Notes: generated by a model from the sequence alone, not told the origin. 64,000 nucleotides of DNA from Tetraselmis striata (GCA_006384855.1 VCJN01002429.1:62001-126000), one strand, 5' to 3'; positions 10,138 to 22,144 are shown, counted from the stretch's first letter. Numbers and translations are program-made.

Positions 10138-12560
10138 TCGAGTCTGGTTTTGCCAAACATCGGAAGACTTTTTACACGGAAAAGCGCCATTGTATCGCTG
10201 GGAAGGTCCGCGAAAGCAAGGGGAGGGAATGTCGGTGGAAAACAGAAAAGCCGAAGGCAGCGAGCTGGAAGATGGCAGACGAGCTGCTGGTGGCTGTCCT
10301 AAGTAGCTCCCCGGCCGGGAGCGCAGGGCTCGCGGGCGATGGGGCAGCTCGTACCAAAACCCGATGGTAACCGCTTGAAACCACTAACGACCGTACGGGT
10401 CGCACTAGGACATTTTTAATCCGTTAGGAAACCCCATAAACACGTTTAGAACATTTCAATCATGCGTTCGAGTCTGGTTTTGCCAGTTTACACGCCGTTC
10501 GTTTACGACTGCGAGCAAAGGCAGTCGGCAGGCATGCCGATGACAAGACGAAGGCGGAAGATGTCTTGAGTTGTAGAAGGGGTCTCGCGCCAAGAGGTCC
10601 TCGATTGAGGCGCATGCGCATTAGACGCGGACGGGAGATGTTGACGCCGGCTCGACATAGGCCGGACGAGTCGCAGAATTAAGGCGCCGTCTCCCGACGG
10701 CACCCATAGCATTGGCCGCGCGCTATTGTGGCGTGCGGCACGAGCCGGAACTGCATGCCAATACAAGCAGGGGTACCACCGAGTTTGGACCACCGGCGGC
10801 CGTCGCCGGTGTAGCAACGGAAGCCGTCTCACCACAACCCTCGCCCCGACAACGCTGGCATCGATACGGGCCGGCGTAGCCTACCAGAGCCTTCACGCCG
10901 GCCGAGTTGTTCCCGACTTCCCGACTTCTCACCTCCGACATCGCGAGCTGTCCGCCCAGGGCGGAGGGGGGGGGGGCGGGGGGGCAGCTCCGCCACTTAG
11001 CGCGACCTATGCGTTTCGTGGCGTCGTTATAGGTCTGTGACTTGCGAGCTCGTGTCGACGGCCGTCGCATGTGCAGTAGCGGCGGCTGCCTCGCCACTAG
11101 ACTCCGAACACCGAGACCCATAACGACGACGTAGTACAGAGTCTGCCGATATCCTGCAACTCGCCAACCACCGACCCCAGAACACATTAAATCCGTTACG
11201 GCAAGATCACACTGGGTCCCATGTGCCCGTGCTCTGATGCAAGATCCGTTCATGGTGTCGGCCCTCGTGCGAGATAGCGGGACAACCGCCATTGGTGATG
11301 GTAGCGGCCGTGCACTGCCGTCTTCGCGAGTCGTCACGTGTCTACACCTCGTGATGTACAACGCTAGTACATGTATAGGGCTACAAGCATCGCGTCGCGT
11401 ACATCGTATTGTACGTCATATGGTTATACGCGGCGTGCTCGCGCACCCGCGCGCAACACGTACTCGCCGAAATTGTGACGTTATACTGAAGACTCCCTAG
11501 ATCGGTCCGCTCATGTTGACATGCACTTTCGGTTCTAGTCACGCGCCGCCACTACGCACGACGGTTGTTGCACGGCGCCGTCGGAAGAGGGTGCCTCCCT
11601 ATTTTCGCAGCGCTTTATTCGGCCTTATGTCGCCCAAACATTCGCTGGCGCCGACATCTCTTGTTAGGCTTATCACTATAACCCTACCTGCATACTCATA
11701 CCCGTCGTCATACTCGTATACCGATACTCGTAAACACCCGCATAATCATACACAGATATATACTTAAACCCGTACGGCTCGTCAGTTGCTCATTACCCAT
11801 ATGCCACCAGTACATGTTACACGCCATACCGACGTACGACCGCACTACGCCAGCATGCCTCCGCCAATGCCCGAGGTTGCCCGCAGCAATCCCCGATGGC
11901 GGCTTCAAGACTAGATTGCATCTCCACGCGTAGCGCATGCTTGCAACCGGCGGCCAAGCCAATAGTTGTATAACGCCGTGTACACCCCGGTACACTGCAA
12001 CAATTCCTTTGCTGCAAACCGTTTTCTTGCCTACGCTAAAGCTTCTTGCCTAAAGCTTACATCTCCCGTCTGTGTGTGCTCCACGCATACGCTTCGACCG
12101 AGACTATTGCGCGTCCTCTCGGCGCAAGACACCCTACAAACCAAGCCTTCTTCCGCGTTCGGCAAGTCGGCACACCTGCCGACGGCCCACGCTCACATTA
12201 GTAAACAAACCGTGTGTGACTTGCAAAACACACTCGGTTGCACATTTAAATGGTGATCTAAATCTGTTTATGGGGTTTTCACCGAGGATAACTGTTCTAG
12301 TGCAACCCTTACGCGGTATGTTGTTGGTTTCAGACAACGGGTTAAGTTGCCGGTATCGCCATTTTTCAGTACGGGCTGCCTGATCGCCCGTGAGTCCTGC
12401 GTTCTTGGCCAGAGAGCTACTTATGACAGCCACCACGAGTTGGCATGCCACCTTCCAACTCACCGCTTTCGGCAGCGCCCCTCCCGTTTTCCGTTTCCGA
12501 ATTACGGCTCCACCTCCCCCCCCCCCCCCCCCTCTTCGCCGAGGCTTGCTTCTTGGAGTC
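10138..12560. mobile_element. Non-autonomous element with inverted ends related to the YR elements
   Basis: The left end (10,138-10,486, read on -) and right end (about 12,218-12,560, read on +) are homologous in inverted orientation. Homology extends inward to about 10,740 on the left and 12,050 on the right. On the strand of each end the order is: a short GGCAAAACCAGACTC-type box, then TTTATGGGGTTT, then a body carrying GCCACCA and CTTCCA blocks. The left end closes with a second GGCAAAACCAGACTC box. These boxes also bound the YR elements at 19.1 and 23.7 kb. The interior (10.7-12.0 kb) has no long credible ORF, so any movement would need recombinase from elsewhere. Confidence 0.6.
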
Positions 12561-12581
12561 AGGAGAATTCCATTTGCACCA

Positions 12582-13640
12582 TGTGCCGCGGTTGCTTCCG
12601 CAGCGCCCGAGCACGCGGTTAGACGGCGCAATATAGCCGCAAATGCACCATGTGCCCCGGTCACCTCCGCGGCCCGGGCACGCGGCTGGTCGGCGAAACA
12701 AGTTGCCGCCGCACGTTGCGCCCCGGTTGTTGTCGCAGCTGGGGCATGAAGTCGGTCGGCGCCATCATGCCGTCACTGCACCGTGGGTCCCGATCGATTC
12801 CACGGCCCCGACACGCGGTTGGTGGGCGCCATCAGACCGCCACTGCACCTTGCGCCCCGCTCGCTTCAACCTGTGGCCATGAGCACGCAGTTGGTCGGCG
12901 CCAACGGGCCGCCACTACACAATTATCCGCCCGGTTGCTTTCGCACCGACGCACCCTGGGTACGTAGTTGGTCGGCGCCATTAAGCCGCCACTGCACTTT
13001 GTGCTCCGGTCGCTTCCGCGGCCCGGGCACGCAGTTGGTCGGCGCTAGTGGGCCGCCGTTGCCCGTTGTGCCCAGTTGCTTTCGCAGTCCGGCCATGCGG
13101 ATGGTTGGCAAAGACATGCCGCCACTTCACCATGTGCGCCGGTAGTCGCTTCCGCAGAGCGAGCGTCTAGCTGGTCGGCTCCAACGGCTTACGGGGTGTC
13201 GCTGCAGGTTGTGCCCCGGTTGCTGCCACATCATGGAAATGCAGCTAGTCGACGCTATATACCGGGCCGCCAATGCACAGTGCGCACCGGTAGTCGCTTT
13301 TGCGGCTCGGCCACGCTGCTTGCCGGCGCCGATTGTTGGCCGCCGTTGCACCGTGTGCCTCGGTCGCTTCCGCAGCCCGGGCACGCAATTGTTCAGCGCC
13401 ATCGGGCCGCCACCGCGCATGTGTGCCCCGGTCGCTTCTGCGCGGTCCGGGCGGCACGCAGCTGTTCGGCGCCATCGGGCCGCCATTGCATATTGTGCCC
13501 CGGTCCCTTCCGCGGCCCGGGCACGCGGCCGGTTAGCGCCAAAGGGCCGCCGCTGCACGTTGTGCCCCGGTTGCGGGTTGCAGACCCGGGCACGAAGGTG
13601 GTCGGCGCCATCGGGCCGTCGTTGCACGCCTCGCTCATCG
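12582..13640. repeat. GC-rich minisatellite, about 15 units of 66-77 bases
   Basis: Each unit reads roughly CACnnTGTGCCCCGGT, CGCTTCCGCGGCCCGGGCAC, GCGGTTGGTCGGCGCCAT, CGGGCCGCCACTG. I count about 15 successive diverged units, starting near 12,582, 12,643, 12,713, 12,778, 12,845, 12,917, 12,994, 13,061, 13,127, 13,204, 13,275 and 13,348, with three more after that. The array begins directly after the right end of the 10.1-12.6 kb element. Unit length is variable and often not a multiple of three, so the long ORFs over it are by-products of composition. Confidence 0.9.
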
Positions 13641-14334
13641 GGCTGCCCTTGCTACAGCCCCAACCCGGCGGGGAGCTGGCTATAGACTACTACATCGTCC
13701 GCTTTCATCCCCCGCCCGCCCTTCGTACGCCCCGCCGTGCGATGGTAGCCAGCCGTTCGCTGGGTAGCCATGGTCATTGCTCCCTCGCCCGGCCGCCACA
13801 ATGCGGTCGGCGCCCAAGATATGTCACGACAATGTGCATGCGCCCCCTCCCTTGAAATTTTTACTACTAGTATATTGGGGCTTCCTCTTCCCTCGCTCGT
13901 CTACTTGGCAGGCACGGTACGGCATCAGTATATCACCATGGCGTGCCCATACCGGCCCAGAAGCTGCATCTACCCCGCATCTCCTCGGCAGTTTTATCGT
14001 AATGCATAAGTTGTTGGGCTCGTATGGGCACCACCTCGCGCGAGGTTCCCGACGCAGCCATCCCGGGTAGCGTTAGTTGCTTCCGCATGTTGCTTCGACG
14101 TGTGCTTGAAAGCACCACGGGGCTTGTATGTCCCTTTCTTCCTTTGTCGCGGCGCAGCCACAATGAAGTCGCACCGCGACAGCCACACCCACCCTCCCCT
14201 GACTATGTTGATTTTTGTGGGTCTGCCTCGTAGGTTTTATGGCCCCTCCGAAAAGCTTGTAATTAGCCCCACGCCTTTCGGCTATGTGCCTGCGCCCGCT
14301 CTCTCCCTTGAAACTAGTGTGAAGAAAAAGGGCA
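13641..14334. other. Intergenic, no gene recognised
   Basis: Unique-looking sequence between the minisatellite and an inverted non-LTR copy. Overlapping short ORFs on both strands show no recognisable motif. Confidence 0.45.
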
Positions 14335-14760
14335 GTAAGAACATCTATTTACATAAGGGCTTTCACAAAAGCGCACTACAAACAGAACTAACGTCAACTA
14401 AGAAAAAGGGCAGTAAGAACATCTATTTACATAAGGGCTTTCTCAAAAGCGCACTACGAACAGATCTAACGTCAACTGTAAAAGGTTGCCAGCAAAAGAG
14501 AGACATAAGCCTGAAACCAAGGTCGAGCAGGAGGACAGGGAGCCAAGAACCAAGAAGGAGCCAAGGGAACCACGAAGTCACTTAGCTGCCAGGAACCAAA
14601 GGGACCCCCGCTCCGGGGTAGGCTATCAGCCGCGGCGAGGACGCTTGCGGCCAATGACCCGGGTCATAGCAACACATGCCGACGAGCAACGCGACACAGG
14701 CGCAGGAGTACCATCACGTGCCGCACGCGCGGACGCGACCCCGCCAAGAACGGGGTAGAA
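14335..14760 (-). mobile_element. 3' end of non-LTR family A, inverted copy with duplicated tail
   Basis: Reverse complement of about 5,590-5,912. It keeps the last codons of the ORF and the 3' UTR. The terminal block (minus-strand sense: GCGCTTTTGTGAAAGCCC, then TTATGTAAATAGATG) occurs twice in tandem at about 14,335-14,400 and 14,401-14,475. Tail duplication and 5' truncation fit a retrotransposition product. Confidence 0.65.
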
Positions 14761-15060
14761 CCCCGCCAAGAAGGGCACTAAGAAATCCACGCTAAAAGCA
14801 GTTCCAAAAGAGGGGTTTGAAGTACTAAAAGATAGCGACCCAGCAAGCCGCGTCCCGCTCCAGGCGCGATGATGGATGAGTGATGCGCGCACGGTTCAGT
14901 CCGGGCAAAAACCCCCCTTTTTTTTCCGCCCCCGGGACAGGACTGGCACCAGTGAAACCCTTGCAGCGTCTCTACGACGGCCGTTTAGGCAGCAATCCAG
15001 TTACGGAAAGCCCTGGGTAGGCGAAAGCCCTGGGGGGGAAAGAACCCCCTTTATTCAATA
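14760..15060 (+). repeat. Composite of family R fragment and the 100-base repeat, copy 2
   Basis: Positions 14,760-14,900 resemble the family R terminus (AAGAAATCCACG..AGCAAGCCGCGTCCCGC..GATGGATGAGTGATGCG) but lack the second hairpin. Positions 14,910-14,990 match the repeat at 9,930-10,045. Confidence 0.6.
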
Positions 15061-15956
15061 AGAACACTTCCCGTGAAACTGGCGGTATCAGCACGGTAAT
15101 ATATACTTACATGAGCTAGCAGCGCAGAAGGCGATATCAGCACGGTAATGGTAACACCAGGGATAACCGGTAGTAAGGATTATTTACCCGCCCGTCATCA
15201 GCCGGAGCTTCGATGCTGCAGCAGCAAACCCGCCCGCGCTCCGTGCTGGCCGCGTCGCCTCAACCAGCAGTGGTACTAGTACTTAGCGACTTTCTCTTCC
15301 ACATGACAGGCACTCTGCCCTTCATCAGCATCTGACACATCCCCGTTCCTATTTGTGCTGTGACAAACCGCCATCACAACAGATCGCTGCAATTACAACG
15401 GCAGGCAGATAGGGAGCATCACAGCAAACCTACCAGCCACGGCAGCACACGAGCACCCCGGCGCCAATCCAACTACCTGCTTTTGTGTATAGCCGAAAAG
15501 GAAGCTTCGCATACTTCGTGCAGGATATCTACCTGGCTGGCTACCCTAGGCACAGCCCCTTCTTCCCCGCTACACAGGAGCGCTCAACGCCGAACCCGAA
15601 GCCCTGAGCGGAGCACCGCTAGTTCTCACTTGCTACCTGGTATGCTCGGAACCCCATAGCGTGACCTCCTCGTGCTCCTTGCTGCCATTATACCCTCTGC
15701 TCCTGAGTGTGATGCATCGGACAGTATTGGCTCCGCCGTACTCGGTCCAAGTGGTCGTAACCTATCGCCGCTGCTGCGCGATGACGAGCCCCGCTGTCTC
15801 AGCGCCAAGCACTGCGAGACCTGCCAGTTCCCGTCTGCCAGTCGCTGGCCCGTTGCCGTTGCCGTATATGTATTCGAATGCGCGCGCGCTCAGTATTCCT
15901 TCCCGCAGTCTTGTGGTGACTAACACTGTGCACAGCTCTTAACAGGTCGTACGCCA
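15061..15956. other. Upstream region of the HIG1 gene
   Basis: No domain-bearing ORF recognised. It should contain the HIG1 promoter and 5' UTR, but I cannot place a TATA box or transcription start. Short overlapping ORFs at 15.66-15.94 kb may be chance. Confidence 0.4.
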
Positions 15957-16488
15957 ATGAACCAGGACTCTTCTGCGTCCCACACCGCCTCGACGATGTC
16001 GTCTTATTATGATGACGCTGTGGAGTGGATCAGGGAAAATAAACTGCGTACCGTGGGTAAGGGCACCCTCCCCCTTTGGCTACCTCTGACCCCCTGCATA
16101 CGCGCCTTATCTACTGCTATGGGTAGGAACTGCCCCCTGCAGTCTCTGGGTGTGCGCCAGGCCTAACGCCATATGGCACGGGTTCAACCCTGCAGGGAGC
16201 ATCTGGGCCACGGGTGTTACTGGCTCCCTGGCGTACCAGTGGACGAAGAACATCCCCGTCAGCATGAAACTGATCCACTCGCGTGTGTATGCTCAGGTAT
16301 GTACTTGTGGTACTTGCAGTGCTGCTGCTGTTCACTTGTCAGTGCCCTTTCATCTCCGCAGAGCACTCCATCACTGACCAGCATGGAATGACGATGTTTT
16401 GCAATCCCTGCAGGCCATCACCCTTGGCGCATTGGGGCTGGCTGCTGCTGTGGAGACCCATGGCCACTTGACCAAGGACGAGCAGTGA
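15957..16488 (+). CDS. HIG1-domain protein, respiratory supercomplex factor type, 3 exons
   Basis: Exons 15,957-16,056, 16,196-16,296 and 16,414-16,488 join in phase (donors GTAAGG and GTATGT, acceptors CTGCAG) to give 91 residues ending in TGA. The N terminus has 'WIRENKLRTVG', the middle 'GVTGSLAYQWTKNIP' followed by 'KLIHSRVYAQ', and the end 'LGALGLAAAVETHGHLTK'. This is the layout of the HIG1 (hypoxia-induced gene 1) conserved region as in plant proteins: two short membrane segments joined by a basic loop. The family includes inner-mitochondrial-membrane factors that bind cytochrome c oxidase and stabilise respiratory supercomplexes, so that role is expected here. The ATG is the first in frame before the family-like segment. 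Length is normal for the family. Confidence 0.88.
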
Positions 16489-19128
16489 CCTCTCCATGCC
16501 TGGGCCTCTGAGTAAGGCCATCAAGTGTATGCATACCATAGCCCAGCTCGTAGTGTTTGTAAGAAACCCCTAGCTCATTATTGTCCATTCATTGATGCTT
16601 CCTTCAAGTCTCAGTCATGGAGGTGAAGGGGGATTTACTGGGAGCGTCCACTGTTTGCTCTGTTCAGGGGGATGGGCAAATAGCTAACAGGCTTGCGCTT
16701 CAGGCAGTTCCCCGCTCTCCCCATGAATTTCTTCGCGATGTCGGGTAGTTGGCAGGTGACAAGCAATCGTGCTGAAAGCACGCCTTGAGGGTTAGTTGCC
16801 TCGTGGCAACACGCAGAGAAATGTGTCAGGACATGTGACCGAGACAACATACCTTCAACATAGTGTGCCTGCAGATGCTGTATTCGCGCAAAAGCTGATA
16901 TCTCCTGTGCAGATGTGACATGTGGAAGCGCACTACACACATTGTCCAGGGATAACTTATCATGCGCGGGCTTGGACCCTGCCGATGATGGTGTTGATGC
17001 AGTGATTGATGTTTGCTGCGATGACTGTCAGCAGTTGTGAAGCTGATTGCGTTCGACCTTCGGACGAGGCGGCCTGCATGCAGGGATGCGCAGCTCCAAC
17101 TTTTGTGTAGTAGGCGTGTAGCCAGTGATGCCTTCTGGAAGCCCGGAACTAATAACTATGTGTATGCGATGCTATACTGTGATGTGCTCATGTGCAGTAA
17201 AATGCCGCATTGTACGCTTCTGTGTTGCGCGTGAACATATGCTGCCCTGTGTCATGCGGCCTTCCCTATCATGTCACAGTCTCTTTTACCCACAGTAGTC
17301 CTGCCGCACAGAGAGGAAGGCTGTGGGGTGAGTGCTGGTACTCTTGTGACGACAAGCCCACTGTGAGGGTGAGCTTGACTCCTGCAGCGTACAATAGAAT
17401 ATATGCAGAATACAACAGCGTACAATCAGAGCAGTTTGCTCCACCTGGAGCGCCACAGCGGAGGGGCGCTGATCATGTTGGACTCGGTGTGTATGCCATA
17501 ATGAGATGTATCATTGCTGGTTTGCTGCATATGCACGCACACAATTATGAGTGCTGAAATCCAGGCAGCATCAAGTATCATTTGTTGCTTCAGCGCCGCC
17601 GAGGTAAATATATGCGGTGGATTTCCGCACATATATAAAGCGCTGCTTGCACGCCCCCATACTACTACACCCCATCTACATTCAAAATAGTACTCCGCCA
17701 TCAAGAAGGTATGTTGGGACGACTTTCTGATATTCATATCATATCGAGTTCTCGGCGCCCCGTTTCACAGCTTATTGCCCCGCACACACAGGCAGTAATT
17801 TGTTAAAACTACAATTTGCCTGGTACTCAGCATACATGCCCAAGAAACATATACGGAATACAACAGAACCTTCCACGACCGGATGACGATAATTAAGAGT
17901 GTGGCAAACAAATAGAACAGCAAATTGTCCATTTATTATTTTGTGAAATATGACAGCATGGTTCGAATCCAATACTAGCAATTATGTATCCGACATAGTA
18001 CTAGTCTGTTATGCTGTTGATATTATATACCGCGCAGCGCGCCCGCTATTGACATACACATAGCTACAGACTGCGTCGTGATGTCTCATTACCGATGTAT
18101 CACCGGTGTTTACGGCAGCTACTGTAACAGGAGCAGCACGGGTGCCAACGTGGTAGTAAAAAAGTGTATTATACAGAGGCTCTTTTGTAATATCGTCAGG
18201 CGATATAATATGCGCTGGATTTTCTTACTATGACTAGTGCGCTGTGCCATTCGTCGTATGTAAGTGAGCGATACTATTTTAAACTTGCTGGAAAAGGGAG
18301 GCATTTTCTTAGTCAGCCGCACGGTGACTAATTTCTTAGCCTGCGCCCCGCTGACACATAAACGGTGTGTGTTTAGTATGCTGATATACATATAGCAGTA
18401 GTAGTGAGATGTAATGCTCCGAAACCACAATACGGGCTGCGGCGGCGCGGGCCGTAGTGGTTCATGCCGTGCAGGCAATGGCGCTGCGCCACCGGCGGCC
18501 AGATTTCTCGCACGTCGCACTATTTAGCGAGTTAATCCGCGTGTAGTTATATATATTCGATCGATCGCATATTTTAGCATCCAGCGTGTGGCGATGTACG
18601 CCGCCGACGCGACGTGGAGCTCCACATTGCAATACTACCACGACGACTATGCGGAACATACTACATGCAGCACGTAGTGGCAGCGCACGCATCGCACTTT
18701 TGCACGGCCGCAACTACAGCGACGACGGCGCGCCAAGATGCAGCATCACACGACAGATGTCTACTACCGCCCAACGACGATATGATTGACAAGTGTATTT
18801 TCTGCTCTAGCGACCGGGGGTGGATAATCCCCGGCGGCAAGCCAGATCGCTTGGCAGCATATGCGTGTATTCCTTTAGATAACATGCAATAATACAAACG
18901 TATCGCCGTTTCCAGCTCGTACTCCGATAGCATATTTCATTAACAATAATAATGCAGCGAAACCCCGCGCGCCGTCACAGGCTCACTCTCGCAGCACTGC
19001 AAAATTCATCGTGAAGCAGATGACGAGATCGCATTTCGTTATCCGCCTCGCCTCACAGCCCCCCCCCCCCCCCCCAACCCCCACCAGATTGACTGTGATT
19101 TCACCTTAAGTGAACTGTCAGCACAGAT
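16489..19128. other. Intergenic, no gene recognised
   Basis: Downstream of HIG1, without a convincing coding segment. Includes A+T-rich stretches (17.6-18.6 kb) and a poly-C run near 19,061-19,075 just before the first YR element. A GGTTCGAATCC match at about 17,960 does not belong to a foldable tRNA. Confidence 0.45.
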
Positions 19129-19318
19129 AATGATCTAAACTAGTTTTTGAAGTTTCCTCCTTTCCTAAGCGCTTTACCGGCTACCGTTGCTGCTAAGTGG
19201 TACGGGTTACTAGCTCACCCGTTGTTGCGCCCTTTTGGGTGCAGCACAAGTAGACATAACAACAGCCGTAGTAGCTGAGCCTACCATCTTCCAGTTTCGC
19301 TGCGTTACACGCAGCGAT
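19129..19318 (+). repeat. YR-1 split repeat A1
   Basis: Begins AATGATCTAAACTAG and ends GCGTTACACGCAGCG, an imperfect hairpin. Matched by A2 at 21,833-22,015 and by both A repeats of YR-2. Confidence 0.85.
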
Positions 19319-19420
19319 CAACTCTCTCGTAACATGTTGCGAGCACGGTCACATGTTGTTTCAAGACCACATCCGGCTCACCATCCGTGTGAATTCTCAT
19401 CCGTACGTCCGTGTGTCACC

Positions 19421-20225
19421 ATGTCACATGGAGAAGAACCCGTCGCCGAGCCGGCGCTCGAATCGCTACAAGCAGACATGCGGGCCCAGTCTACATTGAT
19501 GCGCGAGCTCACATCGACGTTGGCCCAATTGACGGCTCGGGATCGTGTTGTTAATGGAGACGGAGCACATAGCTCTGGTTCCGGGCATCGCGTCGCGGAC
19601 CAGCCGGCATGCGTCGGGGGAGCCGCAGTGCGCCCCGACTTGTTTGCGCTAGCCTTGAGCGGCCGTGTCGGAGCAATAAAGTCCGCGAGTGACAAGGGCG
19701 ACTACCTCGCGGTGCCAAAACTATTGCAACGAGCAGTCTGGTTACGAAGATGCTAGAGTGGTCAGTCGAGTGCCGGGGCTCGTTCACTTGCGGACGAGCG
19801 ACTTTACGAACGACTACCTCAAGCAGGATGACCGGCATTTGCTGGCCCATGAGGATGAGTCTCTACCTTTGGATGACGTGCTTTGGGGCTCACATGGCTG
19901 CTATTTTCGTGGCCCTCGACGAGTTGCTACGTACCTTACGTCCCTGCTCCGAATCAAGACTTTACCCCCTACCTCGCGCGCGCTCGAAATCATGCCGAGG
20001 CCATCGACAAGGCGTTCCGTTTTCGTCTAGCCTTCTTGCGGAGGCTTTACGAGATCAAGCGTGTGCACGGTGGCCAAGGTGTGATGGACGCACTGCGGGC
20101 CGAGAACTTTCAGCCTGCCGCTGAGCATTTGGGCTCTGCGATTTTCGGGGACCTAATGAAGGACTACGAGCGCCGCGTCTTTGACGCGACGGTCGCCAGC
20201 GCAACGCGTAAGCCACCGCCTCTGA
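19421..20225 (+). pseudogene. Gag-like ORF of YR-1, frameshifted
   Basis: The frame starts 'MSHGEEPVAEPALESL', with helical N-terminal heptads, then shifts frame near 19,735 and near 19,880. Downstream pieces include 'ARNHAEAIDKAFRFRLAF', 'VHGGQGVMDALRAE' and 'HLGSAIFGDLMKDYE'. The same protein is better preserved in YR-2 (24,030-24,848). An all-helical domain followed by an arginine/glycine-rich remnant and placed before the recombinase suggests a capsid-like role. That is inference from position and composition: no Gag family match was run and no zinc knuckle is visible. Confidence 0.5.
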
Positions 20226-20394
20226 TGGACGCGGGCGTTGACGTGGACGCGGCGGCGGTCGTCGTGTGCGTTGACGTGGACATGGCGGCTCAACCATCCG
20301 CGTACCATCTCATCGCTAGGTCCGTTGGTTGTTACACTGCGTGTTACAATTGGTTCGCAACGACCATCTTTCGCGTGTGTACATCACGCGCGCG

Positions 20395-21660
20395 ACAAGC
20401 GCTACGAGCGCGACGGGGGCGCGGGGCGGCCCTCCTACCTGAACATCGCCCCGCAAACCCGGCATGGTGCCCTGACTAACCCATCCAACAATCCAACCGC
20501 CGGCAATCTAACCGCCGCAGCCGAGTATTGCTTTGCTGAAATGAGCCGGCCCCATGTTACTCCGTTGGCCAAGCGCCGTACTTACGGAATTGACGAGCCC
20601 GAAGCTGTCGCCCCGTGGCATGCTTCGCTTCGCTCATGTCTACAAGAAGCGTTCAGTTTAGACGAGTTGGGACAATGGGCCCTCGACCTACTCTCCAGCT
20701 CCCTCACCACTCAGACGCTCAAGAGCTACGCTGGCACGTTATCTCAGTTCGCGGAGTTCTGCCACGACTCCGAGAACATCAGCCCGCTGGAGGCGACCAC
20801 CGCCACCGTCGTTCGGTACGTTGCCTGGATTGGTGAGCGGGGCCCCGCACATTGGGGCTAAGTCGTTTCATACCTACATGTCAGCACTCAACACGTTCTT
20901 CGAATTGCACAACATCGACCCCATCGCTAAGGACAGCTTGCACCTAGCTCACAGTTGCGCATCGTGGGCTGCTACTAAGGCACCGCCGCATGCTGGAGGC
21001 AGCCCCTTTGCGAGCCCCTCTGCACGTTGATGTCGCTTACATCTTTATTGAGCGGGCCGAGTTGATTGTATTCGCTCTCCCTCCCAAGTACAGATACGAC
21101 TTCCGAGCCCTCATGGCCTCGGTAGTCAACCTCATGTTCTTTGCCATGGGACTCACTGGCGTGTCATGCCGAGTGCGAGACGTGTATGCCGACGCCTAAA
21201 ACATTGCCATGCAGGTGTACATAGAGAAGGGGCGCGCCGGGCGGCGCGGCGCCCCGATAACCTGCGCATGTTGCTCCTTCTAGCGTCGGAGGACCCTCGC
21301 GTCGCGCGTCTCCTGCACCACTTCATCGACAACGTACAGTCTGCCCCCTTGGCCTCTCCTGCCTTGGCCGTGACTAACTTCTAGGCGGTCACCCCGAGCG
21401 AGCAGTCCAACCTTGGACTGCTGCCACGATGTCGGATTGGCTCTCTACGGCCGTTCCTCTCGTCGATAGGTGCTGCCCCTCCCGCCGGCACTTCCTGGAG
21501 CTCGCACAACCCCCTTCGCAAAGGTGCATCGTCTGCTGCGAACGCCATCCGAGTCCCGCTGTCCCACATTCGCCACCGGGGCGGCTGTGCAAGAAACTAC
21601 GACGTCATTCCGGACTACATCGACCCTAACGTCCTCCCTTCACCTAGCGCGTGGTTCTTT
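20395..21660 (+). pseudogene. Tyrosine recombinase of YR-1, frameshifted
   Basis: The core-binding domain is intact up to about 20,860: 'LDLLSSSLTTQTLKSYAGTL', 'FAEFCHDSENISPLEATTAT' and 'VVRYVAWIGERG'. A frameshift follows, then 'YMSALNTFFELHNIDPIAKD' and 'LMFFAMGLTGVSCRVRDV'. The C-terminal catalytic region is further broken near 21,380-21,600, though 'GYIDPNV'-like residues matching the YR-2 nucleophile region remain. Alternating N-terminal helices and the RVRDV strand match DIRS/Ngaro-type recombinases in outline. Confidence 0.6.
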
Positions 21661-21832
21661 TTCGGTCACATCCCCCCCCCCCCCCCCCCCCCCGCCGCTT
21701 CCAAGTGCAACACGACTCCGCAGCGATGCCTTCCCGGTGCCCCCTTCGTGACATGGAGCTACCCCTTCTTCGTCAACCTACCGCTCTCTCCGTTACCTCA
21801 TCACTGGCAAAATCATGCTCGACTTTGAAATG

Positions 21833-22144
21833 CTCTGAACTAGTTTTTGAAGTTTCCTCCTTTCCTAAGCGCTTTTCCGGCTACCGTTGCTGCTAAGTGG
21901 TACTGGTTACTAGCTCACCCGTGGTTGCGCCCTTTTGGGTGCAGCACGAGCAGACATAAAAGCAGCCGTAATAGTTGAGCCTGCCATCTTTCAGTTTCGT
22001 TGCATTACACGCAGCGCCCCCCCCCCCCCCCCCACTCCGTTTACCCTCCGCGCTTTCACTTTACCTTCCCGCCAAATTCGGATCTTGTCCATGTAGAACA
22101 GCTTGCGCGACCTCTTTGGCAAAACCCGACTCAGCTTTGAAATG
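21833..22144 (+). repeat. YR-1 split repeat A2 plus B2
   Basis: A2 (21,833-22,015) repeats A1. B2 continues through a C tract (about 22,016-22,033), CTCCGTTTACCCTCCGCGCT and AACAGCTTGCGCGACC, to the terminal box TTTGGCAAAACCCGACTC and CTTTGAAATG. Confidence 0.8.

Larger units (their letters stand above)
19129..22144 (+). mobile_element. Tyrosine-recombinase element YR-1 with split direct repeats
   Basis: Layout is A1 (19,129-19,318), Gag-like ORF, recombinase ORF, B1 (about 21,809-21,832), A2 (21,833-22,015), B2 (22,016-22,144). A1 and A2 are roughly 90% alike by eye. B1 and B2 share a box around GGCAAAA..GACT..CTTTGAAATG. The B1/A2 junction CTTTGAAATG|CTCTGAACTAG resembles a joined circle. 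An A1-ORFs-B1-A2-B2 arrangement without long terminal repeats is typical of PAT, Kangaroo and Ngaro-type YR retrotransposons and of Chlamydomonas TOC1. No reverse-transcriptase segment is visible between the two ORFs. Both ORFs carry frameshifts, so this copy is probably inactive. Confidence 0.72.

Noticed and set aside
12643-13855. Overlapping long ORFs in the 12.6-13.9 kb region
   Set aside because: They arise from a GC-rich tandem repeat whose unit length often is not a multiple of three.
17955-17975. GGTTCGAATCC, a tRNA T-loop consensus
   Set aside because: The T stem pairs in only three positions and no other tRNA arm is present in the A+T-rich flank.
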